Below, piece by piece: positions 32,791 to 44,967 of a DNA stretch of 64,000 bases. A program made the translations under genes and the position numbers. Origin of the DNA: Selaginella moellendorffii (Eukaryota; Streptophyta; Lycopodiopsida; Selaginellales; Selaginellaceae); contig NW_003314297.1 in NCBI RefSeq assembly GCF_000143415.4, positions 998,148-1,062,147 on the forward strand, in the 5' to 3' direction. The notes beneath the pieces are model-generated. The model made no database searches. It was not told the DNA's origin and worked only from the letters and a program-made list of their open reading frames with translations. The number at the start of each line of letters is the position of its first letter. The stretch's first letter is position 1.

Positions 32791-32989
32791 CCATTCTGGG
32801 GCCAATCTATTAGTGCAATAATACAGCATAAAATAGCTTCAAAACAGAATAGAAATTAACAAAATAATTATGTGATCATCCTAATTGTATATCTATGAAA
32901 AGCATTTAAGGTAAGTAAGGGACTGAAGAGAAAGCCAGATTTCGCTCTCAATTCTATTTGTTTTTCACTTGTTCTTATGTTTTGTCTCT

Positions 32990-34345
32990 CGCAGTGCCTG
33001 CAATCAAAGAGTAGCATCTATACAAATTGACTTCGAAGAAACGTACTTCATCAAGTTCCCTGTCTCTCTCAAAGGTGGAAGAATTCACCTGTCAGAGAAG
33101 CGTGCCCCGGAGCAGATGGCCCCAGCTCCAAATTACTCTTGCTTGGGATCATTAGCTGTCAACTTCCAGACGAGGTTCTCGTCTCTCGTGATCTTGGGGC
33201 TGTTCTCCACATCGCGCTTCCTGGCTCAAGTGCAGAGACTACTAACCTGTGGGAGAAAGGCCGGATGCAGGAGTCCATCATGATGAACTTCTGCATTTGT
33301 TTCTCCATCTCAGCCCGCTTCTTTGCCAGTGCTGCGACATCTCCAGGATCGAACACGGTGCCAGAACCTTTCGTCCTTGTTCCCGTCCATGAAACTGCTC
33401 TGGAACCCCGTCGCGTCAAGATGATAGCAGCACTGGGAGCTCGTTTGCAGCCATTTTCTCGCCTGCTGGATGGTGAGAGTAGCCACCAGTCGAGAAGAGT
33501 GGATCATCCTCTGGAGTGGCTGAGAACAGCCTTGGCTGCTCGTCAACTTCATTTGCAGGAAAGGCGACGAGAGGATCCTCCATCATGACGTTTCCCCGGT
33601 TTCCCTTCTGGCCATGCACTGGATCAGCAGCACGAAAGAGTGGATCCACTGCGAGCTTGTTTCCGAATGCAGACTTGTGGCGAGCACCACCGGGAAGAGC
33701 AGACGGTGGCAGTCGCCTTGGTGGCCTCAGGACCTCGCGAATTCGGGGATCAGCAGCCGCCTTCTTCCTACCGGCATTCAACTGCAAAGATGGTCGAGGC
33801 AATACTTTGGTCAGGGGAATATTAATGAGGTGCTCCTGCTGGCTGTTGCTGCTGCCGCTGTTGCCACTGCCAGGCTGATGGCCATACTCCACGAAGATGT
33901 CGTCGTGCACCTTGTTCCTTCTCCGCTTCAAGAGTATCCAGACTCCAGTGACGATGGCTACCAGTGCGAGCAGGAGCATAACGATGCCTGCCACGAGCAC
34001 ACCAGGTGATGCCACGAATGCAGCTGCTGCTGAAGATGGTGCTGACGGCGCAGTAGGCGGAGAGGTGCCCAAGCCAAGGGGCCTTGTTATGGTCGAAGGT
34101 GGTGGCGATGGCGGCCCGGCCCTCCTTGGTCCCAGGTTACAGTGTCGGCCTTGTTGGGCGGCGAAGAAGAAGGTGGCGGCCTTGTAGCAGCTCCATCATC
34201 AGCTCGTCGATGTCCATGGTGCCTCTTTGGCTCAGCTGCTGGATGTTCCTTGGTGGGCGGAGAGCTCGGGGGTGGATGTCCAGCTCCATGATGCTCAGGA
34301 GAACTTGGGCTTTCTGTGCCTCTTGGCTAGTGCCGGTGGATATAC
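32990..34345 (-). pseudogene. PRT copy 4, N-terminally deleted
   Basis: The N-terminal 50-60 codons including the ATG are gone. A 218-codon open stretch (34072 down to 33416) holds the membrane helix, KRRR and part of the cytosolic region. Later frames are broken and the stretch carrying WTDEAES is deleted. Divergent neighbour of A3. Confidence 0.85.
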
Positions 34346-34524
34346 GAAGAAGTCGCAGTATTTCAACTCAAGCTTGCTTGCTTACCATTGTGCTCAAGTT
34401 TGCTTGCTTACTTCCCCTTTTTTAGGGCATTAAAGTGTCTGAAATCCCTTTTCGTACAAATAGAAGAATAGTATATTCTTAAAATCTATAAGATCTGAGA
34501 ACTTGAAATCTGGGCCGTCTATTG

Positions 34525-34669
34525 GACAGTCATTCATGTACAATCTAGACCGTGCATTTAAAACACTCTGGACCGTTTATTTATATACAATCTGAGCCGC
34601 CCACGGTGTAAAATCTGGGCTGTCGTATTAATTAAATCAAAGCCGTCGATCTAACATGATCTGAACCGT
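34525..34669. repeat. 23-bp-phased CCGT-box array between PRT4 and A3
   Basis: Boxes at 34525 (GACAGT), 34548, 34571, 34595, 34618 (GGCTGT), 34641 and 34664: spacings 23, 23, 24, 23, 23 and 23 bp. An extra GGCCGT lies 12 bp before the first. The unit reads TCTGRRCCGTC plus AT-rich filler. Confidence 0.85.
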
Positions 34670-35049
34670 CCCATATTTAACTGATGATATTGCAATGCCA
34701 TGTGTTGCTTTCAAACACTACTTAGGATTGTTTTCATCTTTTCGAGCTAAACTCCATGGCTTTCTCTATCTGCAAGCTTGTAGTACGAACTTGTAAAGTT
34801 TTAGCAACGTGGAATGGCGATTTTGTGGAACTTAATTCCATTTGAAGGGTTGGAGAGATTTATGAGTATTATAGAAAGAGAAGAAATTTTCAAACACAGA
34901 ACCAAAATAGATAACGACTAAGCAATACCGTCCCACAACAACTCTCTAGCATTGTGTGCTGGCTCGAGCTATAAATACAAGCCCCTCCCACCTCACAAAT
35001 CAAACCACTTCTCTCTAATATAACAAGCTTACTTCTCTAGCAGCAAATC

Positions 35050-35247
35050 ATGGAGAACAAGGCTTTCTTCGTGTTGTTTTTGGCGCTCGCCATATTTGTC
35101 ATGATGCTGGCCATGGGCGTGGACGTGGGAGGACTCGCAAAGGCTGCTGCCCAGCGCTGCCAGTCGGGGTGGTATTGGTATGACAACGGTTGCCACCGTT
35201 GCCAGAGGGGTTGGAGCTGGCGCAACAATCGCTGCTCGCGCAACTGA
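35050..35247 (+). CDS. Family A secreted four-Cys Trp-rich peptide, copy A3
   Basis: 65 residues, the same protein as A2 and A4: signal peptide, then C-x10-C-x2-C-x10-C. TATAAATA is at 34970-34977, 73 bp before the ATG; the leader is longer than in A2 by a short insertion (CCCACCTCAC). The 3' UTR intron signals are kept. Its divergent PRT partner (copy 4) has lost its own start codon, so A3 seems to survive without it. Confidence 0.78.
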   Translation: MENKAFFVLFLALAIFVMMLAMGVDVGGLAKAAAQRCQSGWYWYDNGCHRCQRGWSWRNNRCSRN

Positions 35248-35534
35248 AACCTCTCGTTTCATGGGGTAAGCCCAAGTTAAGAATCAGCATCGTAATTGCC
35301 TTTGATTTTATCGTTCTGCAGTGCCAAGGGTCTGGAAACAAGAATAAAGACACTGACAACATGTTTTCTGTATCGTGCGATGTTGCATGGTATTGCTTGA
35401 GTTCCAGCAATAAAATTTAAATGTCCAAGCCTTGATATAAAATGTCTGAATCTGTCCTTGCTCCTTCCTCCAAATCCCTCTACTTCCATTCGATTGCTCC
35501 AATGATCGGCAAGCAATAAGACTCGATTTGTGCA

Positions 35535-35710
35535 TCAAAACCAGGCCCAGGCATACCTAGCGGTGGGAGTGGAGGTCAGGGGGATCACCAAGGCGATGGC
35601 GCAGCGGTGCCGTGGAGGATTACCTACTGGAATGGATTTCGCTGCGTGCAATGCAATTGGTACGGGTATGACAACAGCTGCCATCGAGGGTGCAGAAGCG
35701 AATCGCGAAC
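35535..35710 (+). pseudogene. Family B peptide relic, copy B3
   Basis: Keeps AVGVEVRGITKAMAQRC, then a frame change and, in the new frame, YWNGFRCVQCNWYGYDNSC. No start codon or signal peptide is present. The end is fused to the C3 promoter region, so the last arm is lost. Confidence 0.6.
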
Positions 35711-35853
35711 TACCTTTCAAAGGACAAAGTGATGCCGTCCCAAGAGGCGCCACTCTAGCATTGTATGCTGCCTAGATTACATCAGGAGCTATAAATACGA
35801 GCGGCCTCGCAGATCAAATCACTTCTCTCGGAGTTCGTTGAACTCTTCGTTTC

Positions 35854-36042
35854 ATGGAGAACAAGGCTTGCCTGGTGTTGTTTTCGGTTCTCGCCATGTT
35901 GCCGACGCTGGCCATGGGAGTGGACGTGAGAGGAACCGCAAAGGCTGCTGCCCAACGCTGCCCGTCCGATAGTTGCCACCGATGCCCTCGGCGCTGGTTA
36001 CAACGAAATAGGATCGATATGAAGTTAACGGATTATGGATAA
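35854..36042 (+). CDS. Family C peptide, copy C3
   Basis: ORF of 62 residues with the family signal peptide (MENKACLVLFSVLAML) and a mature part containing AAAQRCPSDSCHRCPRRW, after which the tail (QRNRIDMKLTDYG) comes from a small indel. TATAAATA is at 35790-35797. The Cys motif C-x4-C-x2-C is shared with C1 and C5. Coding status is uncertain. Confidence 0.45.
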   Translation: MENKACLVLFSVLAMLPTLAMGVDVRGTAKAAAQRCPSDSCHRCPRRWLQRNRIDMKLTDYG

Positions 36043-36159
36043 AGTCGGTGAAATGTTTAGTCGAACCTCAGGCACAATGGAAACGCATTGACAAATCAAA
36101 GCTCTATCTTGTCAGTCTCCAGGAAAACGCCGGTAAGATGATAGGATAGCGCAGACGTA

Positions 36160-37665
36160 CCGCTTCATGCATCGATTTGCGTCAAGGCGCCAGGCTCCAC
36201 GCGCTCGTCCTTGGGAGCAGCCACCAGCAATCCAACAGGTGCCTCGCAAATCTTCTCATCCAACTCTATGGAAGGTGCGAGCGCGCGGATCGAGCATGGC
36301 AGGTGTTTATCAGCATCCACGAGCCCAACAGATTCTCCTGGAACTTGCTGCTTGGCGCTTATGCCCAAAGTGGGTATCTTGAGAAAGAAAAAGAACTGTT
36401 TGATCAGATGCCACAAAGGGATTGTTGCTTGGATGATTTTTATGACGGCTCGTGCAAACCGTGGAAACTTTGAGGAATGCCGAGCATTGTTTGATCAGGT
36501 TCCAGAATGGGATGTAGTTTTCTGGAACTCTCTATTTACAGTATATGCCCATAACGGGCATATGGATCAAGCAAGCCAGTTCTTTGATGGAATGCTAGAA
36601 CACAACAGAGTTTCTGTTTGATGCCATACCACAGAAGAACGTTGCATCGTGGTCGACAATATCACAGCACTGGCCGAGAGAAACCAGCTCGAAGAAGCTC
36701 GCATTCTCTTCGATCGACCTCCCCGACGACGTGGTGTGGACTAACATGATCTTGGCCTATTCCAACCACGGCCACCTCGAAGAAGCCATGAAGATGTCCA
36801 CAGTGCGATTTCGTCGCTTAGACGGCAATGGTGGCGGCAATTGCTTTGCACGGGGGCTTGATCGATGCCAGAGTCTTGTTCGACCAAATGCCACAGCACG
36901 ATAGCATCGCGTGAAACACGCTTAGATCCAGAGCAATTGCCCTCGTCCAAGCGCGGGAGCTGAGAGCAACAGCGAGCTGGATTGCCGCGAGCGCTCAAAG
37001 GGGGAATCTCTTGCAGGCCGGGAAGATCTTCTCCACGTTGCCTGATCAGAGCATTGTGTCGTGGAACGCGATGATCCATGGCTGCGCACCGAATGGCCAT
37101 GAGCGAAAATCCGCTGAGTTTTTGGCAGCATGGAGCTTCCCACCGTGATTGCAAGTCAGGAGAATCGCCTGGAAACTTATCTCGTTCCTCGCCTCGCCCT
37201 CCATCGCCGTGTGGCACTCGACTACTTTCGATCTATGGTGGTCTAGTACAGCATTTCTCCAAATGTGATTCACTTCCAGGCGATGGCAGATGTGCTGGAC
37301 GAGCCGGGCTGGTTGCCGAGGCCGAAGGTCTGCTGCTGGTGATGCCCTTCCAGCCGCATTTCATCGCGTGGAAGAGCTTGATCAGCGTTTGCAAAGTTCA
37401 TGGTAGCGAAGAACATCGATGCTGCAGCTCGTGCCGCAGAGAAACTCTTGGAGATGGAACCAGGGGACTCGGCGCTGTACGTGCTCATGTCGAATCTGCA
37501 AAAGCAGGATTCCAGAGAAAGCTTGCCTTCCAACGTTCATGGGTGGCCTTGCAACAGCTCGGTTTTTCAAGATCTGGGACGCACCCAAGGAAGAAGAGGA
37601 AAAGTAAGAAACATAAACACAAAATTTGACCAACCTGCTAACTGATGAACAGCAAATTCCGTCAC
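36160..37665 (+). pseudogene. PPR pseudogene 2
   Basis: Opens with RQGARLHALVLGSSHQQSNR and continues with EPNRFSWNLLLGAYAQSGYL, LFDQMPQRD and WDVVFWNSLFTVYAHNGHMD in changing frames. It ends in an E-domain-like region near 37600. Frameshifts and a TGA in place of a Trp-type codon near 36912 break it. Sister to copies at 19905-21590 and 47595-49262. Confidence 0.8.
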
Positions 37666-37669
37666 TAGC

Positions 37670-38010
37670 TTGTGCACAAGCGTAACTTTAAGAAGATTTA
37701 ATTAGTAACAGAAAAGTAATTATAAAATCCTATCACTTTCATTGATGTTCTCCCATGCTGATCTCTTTCTGGTCATGAGGGTCCTGTCGCTGATCACTAC
37801 TGCTGCGTGATTGATCTGTTTGGGCGTGTTGGATTGCCCAAGAGATTGTTAAGAACGATGTAGCATTTACCACTTTTCTCGCAGCGTGCAATCGTACTGA
37901 CTCTGTGGTTGAAATCGTGTATTAGGAGTCTTAAGTTCTATGGAACTTTGAGTTTGTAAAAGCTAAAAGAGGGAGTTCGGAGATATATGTTAAATTTTGA
38001 CATGGATAGT
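37670..38010. repeat. Conserved block, copy between PPR2 and dirigent 2
   Basis: Carries the GATTGCCCAAGAGATTGTTA and GATGTAGCATTTACCACTTT hallmarks. Orientation relative to PPR and dirigent matches the other units. No complete ORF. Confidence 0.6.
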
Positions 38011-38019
38011 GCAAGATTC

Positions 38020-38445
38020 CCAAAAAGAATGAGCCTGTAGGTCCTGATCTGTGAATATCCCAATTCAAATCTGTAAACTCCGGTGCCTCCAATTACCGTA
38101 AAGATTGAAGAGATCTGTGGAAGCTACAACGGACAGGCTCAAAGGATAGCTAAAATATATCGTCATACATGATCTCTAGCCTACAAGGTGACACTACTGC
38201 CACCTAGGATCATGTCATAAAGAGCGTATATACTCGTCGCTGATGTACGTCCTTTTGGCTCTTCCCACAATCTGGGAGTCACACGAGGGAGAACATCGTC
38301 GATGACAAACACCACTCCAAAATAACCATTCTGGGGGCCTGCGACCAAAACCACCATGGAATTTGATTTGCGTTGCATGAGAAAAACCAACTGAGAGGCC
38401 GTAGGATTTCTGGTGTTGTCTACAGCATTACAAAGCATCTATAGT
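38020..38445 (-). pseudogene. Dirigent protein pseudogene 2
   Basis: Reverse strand. A FVIDDVLP-type motif near 38300 and a C-terminal IGGTGVYRFELGYSQIRTY near 38060 are recognisable, but the central GRAKG...TTGLFLTF part is largely deleted and frames do not join. Confidence 0.7.
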
Positions 38446-38649
38446 TTAGATTTCTAAAAATAAAAAAAATAGATATGTCATCATATATCGATGATTGATG
38501 GCTCCTCCTAAACTTCTGTACCCGATGAAGGCCACAGGATCTTCCTGTGACTTACTCAAGCCAGTAGAAGGGACTGAAGAGAAAGCCAGATAAATGACAA
38601 GCTTTCGCTCTTCATTCTATTTGTTTTTCACTGTTCTTATGTTTTGTCT

Positions 38650-40248
38650 CTTGCAGTGCCTGGCATCTATACAACTTGACTTCGAAGAAACGTACCTCGT
38701 CAAGTTCCCTGTCTCTCTCAGAGGTGGAAGAATTCACCAGGATACAGAAGGGCTCGTACCTCGTCGGCGTTTTCACCTGTCAAGAGAAGCATGCCCCGGA
38801 GCAGATGGCTCCACCTCCAAATCACTTTTGACCCGCTTGGGATCATTGACTGTCACCTTCCCGACGAGGTTCTCGTCGCTCGTGATCTCGGGGCTGTTCT
38901 CCACATCGCGCTTCCTGATCGATTCAGCTTCATCAGTCCATATTGTCAGCTCAAGTGCAGAGATTACTAACCTGTGGGAAAAAGGCCGGATGCAGGGCTC
39001 CATCATGATGAACTTCTGCATTTGTTTCTCCATCTCAGCCCGCTTCTTTGCCAGTGTAGCGACATCTCCAGAATCGAACGCGGTGCCAGAACGATCCGCC
39101 ACCTTTCCATGAAACTGCTCTGGAACCCGGTCGCGTCGAGATGATAGGCGCACTGGGAGCTCGTTTGCAGCCATTTTCTCGCCTGCTGGATGATGAGAGT
39201 AGCCACCAGTCGAGAAGAGTGGATCATCCTCCGGAGTGGCTGAGAACAGCCTTCGCTGCTCGTCAACTTCATACGCAGGAAAGACGACGAGAGGATCCTC
39301 CATCGTGACGTTTTCCCGGCTTCCCTGCTGGCCATGCACTGGATCAGCAGCACGAAAGAGTGGATCGTTTTCGGATGCAGACTTGTGGCGAGCACCAGCG
39401 GGAAGAGCAGACGGTGGCAGCCGCCTTGGTGGCCTCAGGACCTCGCGAATTCGGGAGCAGCCGCCTTCTTCCTGCCAGCATTCAGCTGCGATGATGGTCG
39501 AGGCTCCACTTGGTGCTCCCATTGGTTGCTGCTGCTGCCGCTGTTGCCACCGCTAGGCTGATGGCCATACTCCACCAGGATGTCATCGTGGTGGATGTCG
39601 CCGTGCACCTTGTTTCTTCTCCTCTTCAAGAGTATCCAGACTCCAGTGACGATGGCTACCAGTGCGAGCAGGAGCATAACGATGCCTGCAACGAGCACAC
39701 CAGGTGATGCCACGAATGCTGCTGCTGCTGCTGCTGAAGATGGTGCTGACGACGCAGTAGGCGGAGAGGTGTCCAAGCCAAGGGGCCTTGGTTGCCACGT
39801 TATGGTCGAAGGTGGTGGCGATGACGGCCCGGCCCTCCTTGGTCGCTAGGTTACAGTGTCGGCCTTGTTGGGCGGCGAAGAAGAAGGTGGCGGCCCTGTA
39901 GCAGCTTCATCACCAGTGCGTCGATGTCCATGCTCTTTGGCTCGGCTGCTGGATGTTCCTTGGTGGGCGGAGAGCTCGGTGGTGGATGTCCAGCTCCATG
40001 ATGCTCGGGAGACCTCGGTGGTGCCGGAGAGCTCGGTGGTGGATGTACAGCTCGAGGTGGCTTTGTTGGTGAGCGTGTCCCTCTGTGGGCTTTGGTGGTG
40101 AATGACTGTACCTCTTGGCTGGCGCCGGTGGAGACCTCTTTGGGGGTGGAGATGAAGTTGTCCGCGCCCTCTTTGGCGATGGTTTGGGCGGCGGCATCCT
40201 CCTCGCGTGCTCCCGGTGAGGCGGCGGGGGCGGTGGTGTGCGAGCCAT
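38650..40248 (-). pseudogene. PRT copy 5, disrupted
   Basis: Starts at 40248 (MARTPPPPPPHREHARRM). The Pro-rich frame is lost after PPKPTEGHAH. The membrane part is open again (39776-39435, LVAGIVMLLLALVAIVTG), and the cytosolic tail is open in a third frame (39522-38773, with MEKQMQKFIMMEP and WTDEAESIRKRDVENSPE). Divergent neighbour of A4. Confidence 0.85.
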
Positions 40249-40461
40249 AGTCAGAGATGAAGCTTACCAGAGAAAGTCGCAGTATTTCAGCTCAAGCTCG
40301 AGAAAACTCGCGCTCAAGTTTGCTTGCTTCCTTCCCCTTTTTGAGGGCATTAAAGTGTCTGAAAGTTAAGTACTTCTGATGTGTACGGTAAACGAATGTT
40401 AAAGATATCCTTTTTGTATAAATAGAAGAATAGTATATTCTGGAAAGCTAGTCACAATCTA

Positions 40462-40583
40462 GACCGTGCATTTAAAACATTCTGGACCGTTCCTTTATAT
40501 ACAATCTGAGCCGTCCACTGTATAAAATCTGGGCTGTCGTAAAACTTAAATCAAAGCCGTCGATCTAAAATGATCTGAACCGT
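40462..40583. repeat. 23-bp-phased CCGT-box array between PRT5 and A4
   Basis: Six boxes at 40462, 40485, 40509, 40532 (GGCTGT), 40555 and 40578 with spacings 23, 24, 23, 23 and 23 bp. This is the cleanest complete array. Confidence 0.88.
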
Positions 40584-40794
40584 CCCATATTTAACTGATG
40601 GATTCTTCGGAACTTGTAACGTGGAAAGAGATTTTATGTGATTATAAAAAAGAGAAGAAATTCTCAAACACGGAACCAAATTAGATAAGGACTCCGTCCC
40701 ACGACAAGTCTCTAGCATTGTGTGCTGGCTCGAGCTATAAATATGAGCCCAAATCAAACCACTTCTAACAAGCTTACTTCTCTAGCAGCAAATC

Positions 40795-40992
40795 ATGGAG
40801 AACAAGGCTTTCTTCGTGTTGTTTTTGGCGCTCGCCATCTTTGTGATGATGCTGGCCATGGGCGTGGACGTGGGAGGACTCGCAAAGGCTGCTGCCCAGC
40901 GCTGCCAGTCGGGGTGGTATTGGTATGACAACGGTTGCCACCGTTGCCAGAGGGGTTGGAGCTGGCGCAACAATCGCTGCTCGCGCAACTGA
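40795..40992 (+). CDS. Family A secreted four-Cys Trp-rich peptide, copy A4
   Basis: 65 residues, identical in protein to A2 and A3 although the DNA differs at synonymous positions in the signal peptide (ATCTTTGTG for ATATTTGTC). TATAAATA is at 40736-40743. The 3' UTR intron signals are kept. PRT copy 5 starts 546 bp away on the other strand. Confidence 0.78.
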   Translation: MENKAFFVLFLALAIFVMMLAMGVDVGGLAKAAAQRCQSGWYWYDNGCHRCQRGWSWRNNRCSRN

Positions 40993-41287
40993 AACCTCTC
41001 GTTTCATGGGGTAAGCCCAAGTTAAGAATCAGCATCATAATTGCCTTTGATTTTATCGTTCTGCAGTGCCAAGGGTCTGGAAACAAGAATAAAGACAATG
41101 ATAACGTGTTTTCTGTATCGTGCGATGTTGCATAGTATTGCATGAGTTCCAGCAATAAAATATAAATTGTCCAAGCCTTGATATAAAATGTCTGAATCTG
41201 TCCTTGGTCCTTCTCCTCTCTTCTCCAAATCCCACGACTTCCAATCGATTGTTCCAATGATCGGCAAGCAATAAGACTTGATTGGAG

Positions 41288-41445
41288 CATCAAACGCAGG
41301 CCCAGGCATGGAGGTCGGGGGCATCACCAAGGCGCAGCCCTTGGTACTGGAATAGATTTCGCTGCGTGCAATGCAATTGGTACGGGTATGATAACAGCTG
41401 TCATCGAGGGTGGCGCTGGAATGGCAGCGCTGCATCTGCTGAAGA
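41288..41445 (+). pseudogene. Family B peptide relic, copy B4
   Basis: A shortened relic in which the segment coding for the AVGVEVGGITKAMAQ region is partly deleted. QCNWYGYDNSC-type codons remain. No signal peptide or start. Confidence 0.5.
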
Positions 41446-41579
41446 ATTGCCAAAGTTTACGAGCCTCGGCCTCGAAGAAGCACGGGAGCGATTCTCGAAT
41501 CATGAAAAGTTGGTTGACAGCCTGGATGAGATATATGTAGAATAAGAGTGAACCAAGGTGTTTTGGAGTCTATTCGTGT

Positions 41580-42291
41580 TTGATGCCCTGGGCCTGAGAC
41601 TGTCAATGATAAATATGGTGCGTTTTCTGCTAAGTCAGTGTAACGTTCGCAATGTATGGACTTTTAATATATAGGAACGTCATATATTCAGTCAAAAAAC
41701 TTGAACCAGAATGACAGGATAATTAGAACATGACAAATAAAATAAAAAGAAAGCCAACCGAGTCAATCTATCTGGGCTCAAAATTATATTATATAATTTT
41801 AACTAAAAATATATATATATTTTTTGTCAGTTGTGGACACTCTGCCATCTTAGTCTCGACGTGGAACCAGATGGAAATATGACGTGGTAGTGGAGACAAG
41901 TTTTTCAACGATCTGATCTCTTTCCCAAGACAAAGTCTAGCAATTATATACACCAACCACGTATATAAAACACAATCGAAAATGAAATGACATACACATC
42001 TTCTAAAGATCGTCAAGATCCAATTATTTATTTGGATTTTTGTTCTTTTCAGTGGCAGTGAAATCTATAGAAATGGCGCATGGTGATGCACGAGTTCATA
42101 TATTATATAAACTGTGAAAAAACTAAAATTCTGTCTTACTCTGGATTCACAGCTTCATTTCGTGTGTTGTTCTATGTCCCAGCATTATAGAAAAGAAAGG
42201 AATTGACAAACACGGAATGACTTCTTCGAATAACTTTCAAAGGACAAAGTTCTCAGGAGGCGCCACTCAAGCATTGTATGCTGCCTCGAGC
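41580..42291. other. Spacer between B4 and C4
   Basis: AT-rich shared spacer, no gene seen. It corresponds to 28860-29456. Confidence 0.5.
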
Positions 42292-42364
42292 TATAAATAC
42301 GAGCGACCTCACAGATCAAATCACTTCTCTCGAATATACTAGAGTTTGTTGAACTCTTAGGTTC

Positions 42365-42532
42365 ATGGAGAACAAGGCTTGCCTGGTGTTGTTTTCGGTT
42401 CTCGCCATGTTGCTGATGCTGGCCATGGGAGTGGACGTGGGAGGAATCTCAAGCGCACTGCAGCTAGCTCCTCTAAGGGATTGTTTTGCAAATTTTGGCT
42501 ACACCATGTTCTTTGAAAGTGCCTTTAAATAG
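42365..42532 (+). CDS. Family C chimeric peptide, copy C4
   Basis: 55 residues. The signal peptide (MENKACLVLFSVLAMLLML) and GVDVGGIS lead into a tail ending TMFFESAFK that derives from former 3' non-coding sequence, as in C2. The deletion joint differs slightly from C2, but both end at the same TAG, and both stay open over the new tail. TATAAATA is at 42292-42299. Could be functional or a chance survivor. Confidence 0.4.
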   Translation: MENKACLVLFSVLAMLLMLAMGVDVGGISSALQLAPLRDCFANFGYTMFFESAFK

Positions 42533-42654
42533 GAGCGATATGAAATAAAGTCAGTGAAATGACCACCGTTTAGTGCGCACTTCTTTGCGACAAATCAAAG
42601 CTCTATCTTCAGTCTCCAGGAAAACGTCGCTAAGATGACAGGAATCACTACTTT

Positions 42655-43235
42655 CCGATTCAAGCCTCTAGAACAGACTGGACGATCTAGAGCAGCGCAC
42701 ACCGTAGATCTAATAACAGAAACTAATTAATTTTAAATGGACAATACCTCCCAATGCTGAGCTGAGTGTGATCGGTCGGGCATGCTGGATTGCCCAAGAG
42801 ATTGTCAAGAGCCTACCAGTGAGAAAAGACGATGTAGCATTTACCACTTTTCTTGCAGGTATATAATCCTACTATAGAGTTCTTGTCTTCCATCTTGACC
42901 TAGGTTCTATCAAACTTTGAGTTTGTAAAAGCTAGAAGAGAGATAAAGATACATTTTCGGCCTGTTCAATTTTGACATGGTCAATTAACACTCAATAGTG
43001 CAAGATTGCAAGATTGGAATGAGCGTGTAGGTTGAATACCTCGATGCAATCTGTAAGCTCCAATTACCACAATCTTCATCAAAGATTGAAGAGAGATGCA
43101 GCAGGTACAACAGAAATGGATGATTCAAGGATAGCTAGAATATATCATCATAGCACAATAGACATGATTAAGGGACATGCCACACCTGGATAAATGAGGT
43201 GGCACTATTGCAACCTAAGATCATGTCATAGAGAG
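42655..43235. repeat. PPR stub, conserved block and dirigent stub
   Basis: Only the first bases of the PPR relic remain, followed by the conserved block (42720-42990) and dirigent 3' sequence to about 43235. This is the same arrangement and deletion point as at 29825-30465. Confidence 0.65.
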
Positions 43236-43239
43236 CATA

Positions 43240-43780
43240 TATACTCAAAAAAGATGTCTTACCTAGACATGCTCAACACCATCTTATTTCATTCTCTCTC
43301 CACTTAGTTGATAGTGACTTTGCATTTATTTGCGACTTTCTTGATTCAGGGCTATGAGACACCTGCCCATTTGCACCTGCAAATCTGCAGACTTAAATTT
43401 AATTGACTTAAAAAAGTTCATGGTTTTTTCATGATCTAGCATATAATTTAATTTCATATTGATTATGTAGTTGATAAATTGACAGTGAATATTTTCTATG
43501 CAAATTGTTAATATGCTGTATAGTTAGAAAATTATCTTGACAAAGAGGTTCACTAATTGATTTATTCTTTCCCATAATCTATATATGCTCATTATAAATT
43601 TAATTTGAGGTGAAATCCTACTAGATCATATAAATCACTCAATTTTGAAAGCTTTTGAGAAAATAATGACTTTCCTCCATGGATCTAACAAAAAATCCCA
43701 TTCTAGGCTATTTATAAAAAGATTTGATCAAAAACTTGAAAGCCAACCCCACTTGTTAAAACTTTGACCTAGATTACAAA
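43240..43780. other. Short AT-rich island
   Basis: Clearly related to 30480-31015 (shared GTGACTTTGCATTTATTTG and CCCACTTGTTAAAACTTTGA), but the remaining 1.7 kb of that island and the dirigent 5' part are absent. No coding sequence. Confidence 0.6.
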
Positions 43781-43869
43781 TGTTGGCTTCTTTTTCGGTG
43801 GGAATTCTTCGTTCTCCAGTCTGTCCATCTCTTCCAAAACTAGAGTATCAAAAACACTCACCCTCTTCT

Positions 43870-44967
43870 CATCCTACTCTTCATTTTCGGCTTCATGCTC
43901 TGAGTTTTTTTCGAAAGCTCTAGTTCTTCTTCTTGTTGTGGAGGAGACTCTTCCACCAACCAAGATCCCAAAGCCTACCTTATGTTGTAATTGTAGGTCG
44001 AGATGATAGGTGCATTGGGCGCTCGTTTGCAGCCATTCTCTCGCCTGCTGGATGATGAGAGTAGCCACCAGTCGAGAAGAGTGGATCATCCTCCGGATCA
44101 GACGAGTGGCTGAGAACAGCCTTGGCTGCTCGTCAACTTCATTTGCGCAAAAGACGAGGAGAGGATCCTCCATCATGACGTTTCCCCGGCTTTTCTGCTG
44201 GCCATGCACTGGATCAGCATCACGAAAGAGTGGATCGTTTCCGGATGCAGACTTGTGGCGAGCAAGAGCATACGGTGGCAACCGCCTTGGTGGCCTCAGG
44301 AGCTCGCGAATTCGGGGATCAGCAGCCTCCTTCTTCCTGCCGGCATTCAACTACGATGATGGTCGAGGCTCCACTTTGGTAATGAGGTGCTCCCGCTGGT
44401 TCCTGCTGCTGCCGCTGTTGCCACCGCTAGGCTGATGGCCATACTCCACCAGGATGATGTCGCCGTGCACCTTGTTCCTTCTCCGCTTCAAGTGTATCCA
44501 GACTCCAGTAACGATGGCTACCAGTGCGAGCAGGAGCATAACGATGCCGGCCGCGAGCACACCAGGTGATGCCACGAATGCTGCTGCTGCTGCTGCTGAA
44601 GATGGTGCTGACGGCACAGTGGGCCTTGGTTTCCACGTTATGGTCGAAGGTGGTGGCGATGGCGGCCTTGGGTTCCACGTTATGCTTGAAGGTGGTGGCG
44701 TTATGCTCGAAGGTGGTGGCGATGACGGCCCGGCCCTCCTTGGTCGCCAGGTTACAGTGTCGGCCTTGTTGGGCTGCGAAGAAGAAGGTGGCGGCCCTGT
44801 ACCAGCTCGTCGATGTCCATGGTGCCTCTTTGGCTCTGCTGCTGGGTTCCTTGGTGGGCGGAGAGCTCGGTGGTGCTCAGAGCTCGGCGGTGGATGTCCA
44901 GCTCCATGATCCTCACGTGCTCCCGGTGAGGCGGCGGGGGTGGGGGTGTGGAGATTTTGTGAGCCAT
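43870..44967 (-). pseudogene. PRT copy 6, truncated at both parts
   Basis: Starts at 44967 (MAHKISTPPPPPPHREHV), loses frame at once through a deletion of most Pro-rich repeats, and is open from 44980 to 44351 in the membrane-containing frame (VMLLLALVAIVTGVWIHL). A TAG interrupts SSQLNAG at 44351-44353. The cytosolic tail is replaced after TYHLD by unrelated sequence rich in Arg and Glu. Divergent neighbour of A5. Confidence 0.85.
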
